Below, in pieces: positions 1 to 6,382 of a DNA stretch of 22,133 nucleotides. Numbering within the stretch: position 1 is the stretch's first letter; each line of letters starts with the position of its first letter. This DNA is from UBA1146 sp050256555 (GTDB lineage Bacteria; Planctomycetota; UBA8108; UBA1146). The notes under the pieces were generated by a model, which was not told the DNA's origin, did no database searches, and saw only the letters and a program-made list of their open reading frames with translations. The stretch spans positions 1 to 22,133 of the forward strand of contig JBBWWC010000252.1 of assembly GCA_050256555.1 (NCBI GenBank), written 5' to 3'. Position numbers and translations under genes: made by a program.

Positions 1-19
1 TCGTGTGCTCTTCCGATCT
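1..19. other. Illumina sequencing adapter remnant at contig edge
   Basis: The first 19 bases read TCGTGTGCTCTTCCGATCT. Bases 2-19 are identical to the 3' end of the Illumina TruSeq read-2 adapter; on the minus strand they read AGATCGGAAGAGCACACG followed by A where the adapter has T. The open reading frame of the minus-strand transporter gene stops being biological exactly where the adapter begins, at base 20. This is therefore untrimmed library sequence and not genome. It marks the left end of the assembled contig. Confidence 0.93.
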
Positions 20-166
20 CTGCTGGATGAGAAAAGGCTGGAGCAGACCAAAGATTGTGGTGAGGACAAGAATCGAAAGGACCAGGGCAAGTTTTGGCCA
101 GTAAGGCCATAAAAACCGGACCAGGCTATAGCTGGTGGTTGGTGGTGGTGGGGGGGTCGAATCCAT
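20..166 (-). CDS. qhpF: ABC exporter (QhpF-like), N-terminal fragment, truncated by contig edge
   Basis: A minus-strand frame starts at ATG 164-166 behind an AAAGAGG Shine-Dalgarno sequence (171-177) and runs 49 codons without a stop until the adapter. The peptide has a proline-rich start (PPPPP at residues 5-9), then SYSLVRFLWPYWPKLALVL and a hydrophobic helix ending in GLLQPFLIQ. That is the typical beginning of a type I ABC exporter with fused membrane and ATPase domains: an amphipathic elbow helix followed by TM1. In known QHNDH clusters, qhpF encodes such an exporter, which moves the crosslinked gamma subunit to the periplasm. Position next to qhpA makes QhpF the best reading, but the ATPase domain is missing, so the family assignment rests on about 45 residues plus context. 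It is divergent from the qhpADCBE operon. The five-proline run corresponds to a seven-G homopolymer on the plus strand. Confidence 0.72.
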
Positions 167-417
167 TTTTCCTCTTTGATCTCGGGCTTTCCCATATCAG
201 AAGCTGTCGGAGGCATGGATGCGAGAGGCGACTCTGGTTCTGGGGGGTTGCTCGGGAAGCGGTTCTGGGATACTCAAGAGACGGTTTTAGAGGGCGACCG
301 GAGCGTTTTCCGTGCCGATCAGCTCCGATTTACCGTAGCGATTTCTGTTTCGCTCCAGCGCTTCGACCAACCGAGAGATCTTTTGTGTCTGACTCACTTC
401 CGGATCGGAGTTTGTGG
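167..417. promoter_or_regulatory. Divergent qhpF/qhpA intergenic region
   Basis: This 251-base stretch separates the divergent qhpF fragment and qhpA, so it should hold both promoters. The qhpA frame stays open through it back to a TTG at 94. However, that extension reads as basic, low-hydrophobicity sequence with no signal peptide and overlaps qhpF antisense, so I treat it as noncoding. I looked for sigma70 -35/-10 pairs and a sigma54 -24/-12 element and found none with convincing spacing. A GGAG at 407-410, seven bases before the ATG at 418, is the qhpA ribosome binding site. Confidence 0.55.
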
Positions 418-2835
418 ATGCCTTCTGCTTCCAATTCGCAACGTTCCTTGCTCCTCAAGCCACTAGTCGTGGTCGCCCTGGTTCTGCTGGGTGTCGGCAG
501 CTTGTGGCAACAGCAGAACCTTGTTGATCAAGAATCGATGACGGTCGACAAACCGATCGTGACGGATGTGGAAAAGGCTTCGAGCGGCGCAACCTTTGCT
601 TCCGCCGAGGTCCAGGCTCCGGCCTTATCCGAGGGAGTGGCGCAATACTACCGCCACCTGACGGAACAGAAATCAACAGTACTGCAAGATCCACCGACGC
701 AAGATGCACCGACACAAGATGCACCGACACAAGATGAACCGACACAAGATGCACCGACACAAGATGCACCGACTCCCGCAGTTGAACCCGAGGATGGGAC
801 CCAGCAGCCCCAGGCAAGACCCGGGCGCCGGGGCGGCGGTGAGCGGCAAGGCCGGCGGGGGAATCGTCAGGGAAGAAGAGACCGGGGTGGGGCCGATGCG
901 GCGGCCACCGACGCCGAGTCGTCCGATCAAGAAGCGGATGAATCTTCAGATGCTGACGATACTGATGAACCGTCGCAAGAGGGGCGCGCAGGCCGATCTC
1001 GTGGCGATCGATCAGAGGCGAGTGGGCGCAACAAGAAACCGAGAGAAGGCATTCCGGTTCAGCATCCTCTCATCGAGGAACGTTGTGTCGTCTGTCACGT
1101 TCGTGATGACGGGGGGAAGATGAGCCGCATCTCCTACATGCGAAAGACGCCAGAAGCGTGGGAGATTTCGATCAAACGAATGGCTCGGCTTTATTTCGTG
1201 TCGCTGACCGCTGAGGAAGCGAAGGAGGTGGTTCGCTACCTCTCCGAGGAACACGGTTTGTCCCGAAACGAAGCGCGGGCCGCAATGTACGAGAGCGAGC
1301 GGCGGGTCCACTGGTCAGAAGAGGATCGCGATGAGGCGCTGCGAGAGACCTGTTCCGAGTGTCACACCCTCGGCAGGGTGCTGTCAGAGCGCCGTGATGA
1401 CGAGGAGTGGAAATTACTCAAGGCGACCCATCTGGCGCTCTATCCGTTGGTCGGTTTTCAATCCTTTCGGGGTCGAAGTAGCAGCGGTGGACGTGGACGA
1501 AATAGCGAATCGGAGACCCCGACAGAAGGGGCCGCCGCTCGTGGGGGAGGTCGCGGACAGGATCGTGCTGACCAGGTGCTGGCAACCCTCGCCAAGGAAC
1601 AGGGACTCTTCAGTGAAGAGTGGCGCCACTGGAACCAGGAGAAGCGTGAGGTCCCGCTGGAAGGTCGCTGGATCGTCAAGGGTCACGAGGTGGGACGTGG
1701 ACCCATCCGTGGAACTCTCGATTTGAAGCGAGTCGCCACCGGTGAGTATGAATCGGAGTGGCGTTGGTTGCGTGCCAATGGCCGGACCGTGGTTCGAAAC
1801 GGCAGTGGCCTGTTCTATGCAGGACATTCATGGCGTGGACGATCAGAGAGCACGGCTCCAGGAGAAGCAGGAAAGCTCAAGGAAGTGTTACTGCTCGACG
1901 AATCGTGGACGCGGATGGAAGGACGACTCTTTAGCGGCGAATACAACGAGCTAGGAATCGAGATGGAACTGTTGCGAGCCGGAGATGCGCCGACAATTCT
2001 CGGGGTTCTTGGCGGCGAGCTGGCGGTTCCCTCCGCCGGCAACCGGGTCGAGGTGATCGGCTGTGGTTTCCCCGAAGAGATTTCTAGCGATGACTTCCAT
2101 CTTGACAACGGAATCACCGTCGAGGCTGTCGAGCGCCATGATGCGACTCGCGTGAGTCTGTTGGTTTCTGTTGCGACAGGTGTTCCGCTGGGCAACAGAG
2201 CGATTGATTTCGGGATTCACCAGGGGCCCCGAGCCATCACTCTTTACGACACCATCGATGGAATCCGGATTCGACCGAATCCAGGTTTCTCAAGAATCGG
2301 TGGCAAGATGAGGGCCAAGCAGCTGGAGCGCTTCGAGGCGGTCGCCTTCACACGCGGACCCGATGGAGTGCCATACAACGAAGATGATGTGGAACTGATG
2401 ACAGTGCCGGTGAAGTGGCATCTCGAAGAGTTTCCGATCCGCCCAGGCGATGACGATGTTCAGTTTGTCGGCGAGCTCGATGAGGACACCGGGGTTTTCA
2501 CTCCCGCCATCGATGGCCCCAATCCTGAGCGACGCTTCGATGCCAATAATATCGGCGATGTGTATGTCGTGGCGACCTGCACCATGACCGTTCCTGAACG
2601 TAAGGTCGTGGCGAAGAAACCGGACTCAGATGAGTCTGAATCAGGAGAGTCGGACTCAGAAGAATCGGACGGCCAGGAATCGAGCGATACTCCAGACGAT
2701 GAGGTGTCGATAGAAGTCGCTGCTGACGATGAACCGCCCAAGATGGTTGAGAAGCAATTTCGTGCACGTGGCCACCTACTGGTTACCGTTCCCATCTATG
2801 TCAACTGGGATCTCTACGAATGGAATCAACGATGA
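418..2835 (+). CDS. qhpA: Quinohemoprotein amine dehydrogenase alpha subunit (diheme cytochrome c), with membrane segment and long linker
   Basis: This is the diheme subunit of QHNDH, which oxidises primary amines in the periplasm and passes electrons from CTQ through two c-type hemes to an external acceptor. With the start at 418 (GGAG ribosome site) the protein has 805 residues. Residues 11-29 form a hydrophobic signal or anchor segment. Residues 85-215 are low complexity: PTQDA pentapeptides, then Gly/Arg-rich, then Asp/Glu/Ser-rich sequence. The heme domain has CVVCH at 223-227 and CSECH at 312-316. A Gly/Arg/Ser-rich insert sits at about 351-385 inside it. Beta-rich domains II-IV follow from about 412 (GRWIVKGHEVGRGPIRGTL) to the end, with an acidic Ser/Asp/Glu insert at 734-772. 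Characterised alpha subunits are about 60 kDa and lack this linker, so this one is much larger. There is no obvious AXA cleavage site after the hydrophobic segment, so it may stay membrane-anchored. The gene is first in the operon and shares an ATGA with qhpD. Confidence 0.9.
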   Translation: MPSASNSQRSLLLKPLVVVALVLLGVGSLWQQQNLVDQESMTVDKPIVTDVEKASSGATFASAEVQAPALSEGVAQYYRHLTEQKSTVLQDPPTQDAPTQDAPTQDEPTQDAPTQDAPTPAVEPEDGTQQPQARPGRRGGGERQGRRGNRQGRRDRGGADAAATDAESSDQEADESSDADDTDEPSQEGRAGRSRGDRSEASGRNKKPREGIPVQHPLIEERCVVCHVRDDGGKMSRISYMRKTPEAWEISIKRMARLYFVSLTAEEAKEVVRYLSEEHGLSRNEARAAMYESERRVHWSEEDRDEALRETCSECHTLGRVLSERRDDEEWKLLKATHLALYPLVGFQSFRGRSSSGGRGRNSESETPTEGAAARGGGRGQDRADQVLATLAKEQGLFSEEWRHWNQEKREVPLEGRWIVKGHEVGRGPIRGTLDLKRVATGEYESEWRWLRANGRTVVRNGSGLFYAGHSWRGRSESTAPGEAGKLKEVLLLDESWTRMEGRLFSGEYNELGIEMELLRAGDAPTILGVLGGELAVPSAGNRVEVIGCGFPEEISSDDFHLDNGITVEAVERHDATRVSLLVSVATGVPLGNRAIDFGIHQGPRAITLYDTIDGIRIRPNPGFSRIGGKMRAKQLERFEAVAFTRGPDGVPYNEDDVELMTVPVKWHLEEFPIRPGDDDVQFVGELDEDTGVFTPAIDGPNPERRFDANNIGDVYVVATCTMTVPERKVVAKKPDSDESESGESDSEESDGQESSDTPDDEVSIEVAADDEPPKMVEKQFRARGHLLVTVPIYVNWDLYEWNQR
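694..768 (+). repeat. 15-bp tandem repeat, five copies, in qhpA linker
   Basis: Five consecutive in-frame copies of CCGACACAAGATGCA lie here. The first has G for A at base 6 and the third ends in GAA. A degenerate half copy precedes them at 682-693 and one follows at 769-780. Each unit encodes Pro-Thr-Gln-Asp-Ala (Glu in copy three). Near-identity at DNA level suggests recent slippage expansion, and copy number probably varies between strains. Confidence 0.95.
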
Positions 2836-4316
2836 AATTTCACACAACTCTTTTTCACCGATTTGAGAGCGACGGGGTTCCCTTTGCTTACGTCACGCCT
2901 ACTGCTGCCGTGGTACAGCTGGATGATGTGACCTCCGAGATCATCGATAACTTCTCCGATCCGACCGGAGCGGAGCTGGCTCCCTGGCTCGAATCGCTCG
3001 ATGCTGAGCGTCAGCCCGAGGTCCGGGAAGCTTTCGACGAGCTAGCAGCGATGGGAATGTTGCGTCCGGTCGGAGCTCCTTCGGCGCCGCCGGAACAGAA
3101 ACCGCCGATGCCATATCCGCTCGCTACGTTGGTGCTCAACGTTACCAATAAATGCAATCTGTCCTGTACTTATTGCTACGAGTACGGCGAGGATCGGGTT
3201 TCGAATCAGAAGAAGCCGGATGGTACTCCTCGTTTACCGATGATGACGGAAGAGACCGCCTGCAAATCGGTCGATTTCCTGCTGCAGAGTTCCGAGGGGA
3301 GAAACGGAGTTTCCATCACCTTCTTCGGTGGTGAAACCCTGTTGAACTTCAGCACCATCCGTGCCGCCACCGAGCACGCCGTTCGCCGCGGCAGGGAACT
3401 GGGTCGTCCGGTGGCTTTTGCTCTGACCACCAATGCGACGATGTTGACCGACGATGTGATCGACTTTCTGGTCGAGCATAAGTTTGGCGTCAACATCAGC
3501 ATCGATGGCAGCAAGGGAGATCAGGACCGCCATCGCACTTTCTCCAGTGGGCGTGGAAGTTACGACATGATCGTGCCGAGGATTCGCAAGTTCCTCGAAA
3601 AGAACCGGCCTCAGGGTCGTCCCGTCGGGGCACGGGTAACCCTCACCGCCGGAATGGCTCCGGTGCCCGAAACCTTTCACCACCTGGTCCACGAACTGGG
3701 ATTTGACTCGGTCGGCTTTGCCCCCGTCACCAGTGCCGAGGATCGCGAATATGCGCTGGGCGATGGGCACATGGGCCAGATCCTGGCCGACTTCGAGACC
3801 CTGTCCGGTGAATACGTCGAAGCTGCGTTGGCCGGGAAGAGGCATGGCTTCTCCAATCTTCATGATCTGATCCAGGAGATCCACCAGGGCATCAACAAGG
3901 CGCATCCGTGCGGTGCAGGGCTGGGACTGATGGGGGTGTCGACCGAGGGCGAGCTGGGGCTGTGCCATCGTTTCGTCGAATCGGGCGAACATGGTCTCGG
4001 CACCATCGAAGATGGGATCGATGAAGAGAAACGTACCGAGTTTCTTCAGGCGACCCACATCTCGAAGAAGGTGCCCTGTCATGAATGTTTCGCGCGGCCC
4101 CATTGTAGCGGCGGTTGCTATCACGAGGCGTATGTCCGTTACAAGGATCCGTCGGCGCCAAACTTGCACTACTGCGACTGGATCCGCGCCTGGACTGACC
4201 TCGGCTTGCGGAGCTACGCGACGATTGCCCAGGGCAATCCAGATTTCCTCCAGAATTATGAATCGGGCCCGGCGTCGCCGATTCCGGTCATCGAGAAGGA
4301 TGAGGTGATTCGATGA
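2832..4316 (+). CDS. qhpD: QhpD, radical SAM/SPASM peptide-modifying enzyme forming thioether crosslinks in QhpC
   Basis: QhpD is a cytoplasmic radical S-adenosylmethionine enzyme that installs Cys-to-Asp/Glu thioether bonds in the gamma subunit precursor. From the start at 2832 the protein has 494 residues. Residues 1-85 look like a PqqD-like precursor-recognition domain. The 4Fe-4S cluster motif CxxxCxxC is at C108, C112 and C115 (NKCNLSCTYCYEYG), with GGE at 166-168. The C-terminal SPASM region carries seven cysteines (360, 378, 416, 419, 425, 429, 448) that would bind two auxiliary clusters, including CHECFARPHCSGGC. I chose ATG 2832 because it makes an ATGA overlap with the qhpA stop, as at the next junctions; ATG 2820 would add four residues. 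The downstream gene is its substrate, qhpC, again with an ATGA overlap. Confidence 0.94.
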   Translation: MKFHTTLFHRFESDGVPFAYVTPTAAVVQLDDVTSEIIDNFSDPTGAELAPWLESLDAERQPEVREAFDELAAMGMLRPVGAPSAPPEQKPPMPYPLATLVLNVTNKCNLSCTYCYEYGEDRVSNQKKPDGTPRLPMMTEETACKSVDFLLQSSEGRNGVSITFFGGETLLNFSTIRAATEHAVRRGRELGRPVAFALTTNATMLTDDVIDFLVEHKFGVNISIDGSKGDQDRHRTFSSGRGSYDMIVPRIRKFLEKNRPQGRPVGARVTLTAGMAPVPETFHHLVHELGFDSVGFAPVTSAEDREYALGDGHMGQILADFETLSGEYVEAALAGKRHGFSNLHDLIQEIHQGINKAHPCGAGLGLMGVSTEGELGLCHRFVESGEHGLGTIEDGIDEEKRTEFLQATHISKKVPCHECFARPHCSGGCYHEAYVRYKDPSAPNLHYCDWIRAWTDLGLRSYATIAQGNPDFLQNYESGPASPIPVIEKDEVIR

Positions 4317-4630
4317 AGCACATCCGAGCCATCAACCAGAAGGCACGCCTGATCGAGGAGCGATTTGCCGGTCCAGAAGACTCGGTCGGCCCTCTTGCCG
4401 AGCGAATTCCGTTTGGCTGTAGCACCCAGCTGGCACCGGGTTGGGAAGTCGACAGCGGTGGCGGAACCTATGGTCTGTGCACTCCCATCGAGAGAGATCT
4501 GTACGACTGTTACCACTCCTGCTACTGGCCAGCTCAGGTTCCCGATGCTCTGACTAACTTCGCCGACTGGTCTCGCTCGTGCGGTGCTCCGGTTCAAGAC
4601 TGGTCTTCCGTAGACCTGGTATTCCCCTAG
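4313..4630 (+). CDS. qhpC: QHNDH gamma subunit precursor, carrier of CTQ and thioether crosslinks
   Basis: This is the small catalytic subunit: 105 residues with a leader of about 29 that QhpE should remove. Residue spacing reproduces the crosslink pattern known from Paracoccus and Pseudomonas QHNDH (mature Cys7-Glu16, Cys27-Asp33, Cys41-Asp49, CTQ Cys37-Trp43). The corresponding pairs here are C36-E45, C56-D62, C70-D78 and C66-W72, with offsets 9, 6, 8 and 6 all preserved. W72 would become the quinone within DCYHSCYWPAQVPD. Using Cys36 as mature Cys7 puts the leader cut near residues 29/30, which is inference. The residue before the quinone Trp is Tyr71, where the Pseudomonas sequence as I recall it has Trp. 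There is one further cysteine, C90, with no crosslink partner in the known pattern. GAGG at 4302-4305 is the ribosome site, and the ATG overlaps the qhpD stop. Confidence 0.95.
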   Translation: MKHIRAINQKARLIEERFAGPEDSVGPLAERIPFGCSTQLAPGWEVDSGGGTYGLCTPIERDLYDCYHSCYWPAQVPDALTNFADWSRSCGAPVQDWSSVDLVFP

Positions 4631-4634
4631 GAGG
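4629..4634 (+). promoter_or_regulatory. Shine-Dalgarno of qhpB overlapping the qhpC stop codon
   Basis: AGGAGG lies six bases before the qhpB ATG (4641). Its first two bases belong to the TAG stop of qhpC (4628-4630), so ribosomes ending on qhpC sit on the qhpB start site. It is the strongest ribosome site in the operon. Confidence 0.85.
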
Positions 4635-4640
4635 TTTTCG

Positions 4641-5768
4641 ATGACACGTTACGGATTACTACTGATCCTGATGTTCTTTCCTCTGATCGCATTGGGGCAA
4701 GAGGTCGAGGCAGAAGAGACCGCCGACAAAAAGGCTTACTTCTGGATCCGCATGTGGCCCGATTTTCTGGTCAAGTACGACATCGAGAAAGATGAAGAAG
4801 CTGCCAGAATTCAGACCAAGAATGGGGTTTGCCATGGCACCACCTATTCGCATGACGAGACCCAGGCATTTCTGATCACGGGAAAACAATCAAAGGTCGA
4901 GGTTCTCGATCTGGTCAACAACGAGGTGGTTGAGGTTCATGATTTCACCGAGACCGGCTGGTTGATTCGGGTTGAGGATGTTAACGAGATCCCCGGTGGC
5001 AAGAAGTGGTACGTCAACATCGATCGAGTGAAACTGGAACCGGATCACTACAAGATCGAGAAGTCGCAGTGGCTTCTCTATGACGTGGCGGAAAAGAAGA
5101 TCCTGAAACGAATGGATGAACTTCCGTCGGCGATCCGCCGTAGTGCTCAGATCAGCCCCGATGGAAAACACTGGCATGTCTTTGGCCGTGATTTTCAGGT
5201 GATCGATCCGGAAACTTTGAAGGAAGTTTCCAAGATCGATCTTTCGACGCCTCTCTATAGTGGTATGGGACGTCTTCAGGTCAGCGGCAGAACCGATCTT
5301 CTTCATGGACAGAACCAGAAACGCTACCGGCTTCTTTACTCGATGGCGGATCCGGTTCATGACCATCGCCGCATCGGGGGCATCCTGGAGCTCGATCTGG
5401 ACAAGCTGGAGGTCGCAAACCGACTGGAGATCGGTCCTCCGATCAATGTGGGCTACGTGACCTGGGATGGAAAGAAGTCGATCGGCACCGGAAGTCGAGG
5501 CTGGCGTAGTGGGGGAGGTCAGGAAAATGGTGTCGATCCGATCCTGACGTTCGTCAATTACAGCCTGGAGGATGGAAAGAAGTTACTGGAGACGCGGATC
5601 GAGAGTCGCAATGGGCTACGGCTGGCCGGGATTTCTCCCGATGGTGGCAAGCTATATCTGGCGGGACGTGGTCACGAACTGGTCATCTACGATGGCGAAC
5701 ATCAGTACCTGAAAACGGTCGAGCTCGATGGTGAACTCGAGGGCTGGCTCCATCGCGTCTGGCAATGA
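4641..5768 (+). CDS. qhpB: QHNDH beta subunit, secreted seven-bladed propeller
   Basis: This is the periplasmic beta subunit, which in solved QHNDH structures is a seven-bladed beta propeller that covers the CTQ site of the gamma subunit. The 375-residue protein begins with a clear Sec signal peptide (MTRYGLLLILMFFPLIALG, cut before QEVEAEE). It then shows repeated blade-like strands of the YVTN/WD type, for example FWIRMWPDFLVKYDIEK, AQISPDGKHWHVFGRDFQVID and AGISPDGGKLYLAGRGHELVIYD. Length is close to the known subunit. It ends with WLHRVWQ, and its TGA stop shares an ATGA with qhpE. Assignment depends on position between qhpC and qhpE together with the propeller pattern; a generic propeller protein in this exact slot would be unlikely. 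Confidence 0.92.
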   Translation: MTRYGLLLILMFFPLIALGQEVEAEETADKKAYFWIRMWPDFLVKYDIEKDEEAARIQTKNGVCHGTTYSHDETQAFLITGKQSKVEVLDLVNNEVVEVHDFTETGWLIRVEDVNEIPGGKKWYVNIDRVKLEPDHYKIEKSQWLLYDVAEKKILKRMDELPSAIRRSAQISPDGKHWHVFGRDFQVIDPETLKEVSKIDLSTPLYSGMGRLQVSGRTDLLHGQNQKRYRLLYSMADPVHDHRRIGGILELDLDKLEVANRLEIGPPINVGYVTWDGKKSIGTGSRGWRSGGGQENGVDPILTFVNYSLEDGKKLLETRIESRNGLRLAGISPDGGKLYLAGRGHELVIYDGEHQYLKTVELDGELEGWLHRVWQ

Positions 5769-6382
5769 GCAAGGTGATTGCGCTTCTCGATAGCGGTGTC
5801 AACGAGGGCCATCCGCACATCCGTGATCATGGAAATGTCATTCATGGTCCGTTCCTCGATGACTCGGGGCAGTGGGTTGACGATCCTGAACCGGGCGATC
5901 TGCTGGGGCATGGAACTTGTGCTGCAGCGGCCATTCTCGATCTCGCTCCCGGCCATACGATTCTCTCCTTGAGGATTTTCCGTGATCAACCACGTTGCCC
6001 TTTTGATCGATTATTGAGCACGCTTGCTTATTGCATCGAGCGTCAAGTCGATTGGATCAACCTGAGTCTGGGCACGACTCGGCCATCGCGTGTTCCAGAG
6101 CTGGAAAAAATTCTCGAGAAAGCGGCGGAGCGGAATGTACGTGTCGTGGCACCGGCTGCCATCGGAGATCTTCCCTGTTACCCGGGAGCCCTCGATGGTT
6201 GTGAGGGTGTTCTGGTCGACAGCGAACGATCGAGAGACCAACCCACAAGAGATGCTACCGCAAATGTCTGGTTTGCCTCACCTCAGCCGCGAGATCTTCC
6301 TGGTCTTCCGAGTTCTTCGAACCTTTCCGGAGTCAGTCTCAGTGCCGCCAATCTGACCGGTTATCTGGCCAGCCGCAGCTAG
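5765..6382 (+). CDS. qhpE: QhpE, compact subtilisin-like protease that removes the QhpC leader
   Basis: QhpE is an S8-family serine protease dedicated to cutting the leader peptide from the crosslinked gamma subunit. The protein has 205 residues, no signal peptide and no prodomain, which fits the small size of the family. The catalytic triad is visible as D9 (ALLDSGVNEGHPHI), H49 (GHGTCAAAA) and S191 (SGVSLSAANLTGYLA, matching the GTSMA.P..AG block of subtilisins). The segment VVAPAAIGDLPCYPG (128-141) aligns with the oxyanion region, where subtilisins usually have AAGN. The Asn is not obvious here. The gene overlaps the end of qhpB by ATGA. Its stop overlaps the stop of the convergent qhpG, leaving no room for an intrinsic terminator between them. 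Confidence 0.9.
   Translation: MSKVIALLDSGVNEGHPHIRDHGNVIHGPFLDDSGQWVDDPEPGDLLGHGTCAAAAILDLAPGHTILSLRIFRDQPRCPFDRLLSTLAYCIERQVDWINLSLGTTRPSRVPELEKILEKAAERNVRVVAPAAIGDLPCYPGALDGCEGVLVDSERSRDQPTRDATANVWFASPQPRDLPGLPSSSNLSGVSLSAANLTGYLASRS

Noticed and set aside
132..156. G-rich tract resembling a G-quadruplex
   Set aside because: It is explained by the proline-rich codons of the minus-strand qhpF start; the GG runs are mostly two bases long.
219..256. Possible sigma54 promoter (TGG...TTGCT) upstream of qhpA
   Set aside because: The GG to GC distance is 14 instead of 12 bases, which sigma54 promoters do not tolerate.
94..417. In-frame 108-codon N-terminal extension of qhpA
   Set aside because: It overlaps the divergent qhpF start, has no ribosome site and no signal peptide, while 418 has GGAG and is followed at once by a hydrophobic signal segment.
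176..466. Second plus-strand frame starting near 176
   Set aside because: No recognisable domain, no ribosome site, and it runs into the qhpA signal sequence in another frame.
3234..4169. Long minus-strand frame of 311 codons inside qhpD
   Set aside because: It is antisense to the radical SAM and SPASM motifs and shows no domain; it is a shadow of GC-biased codon positions.
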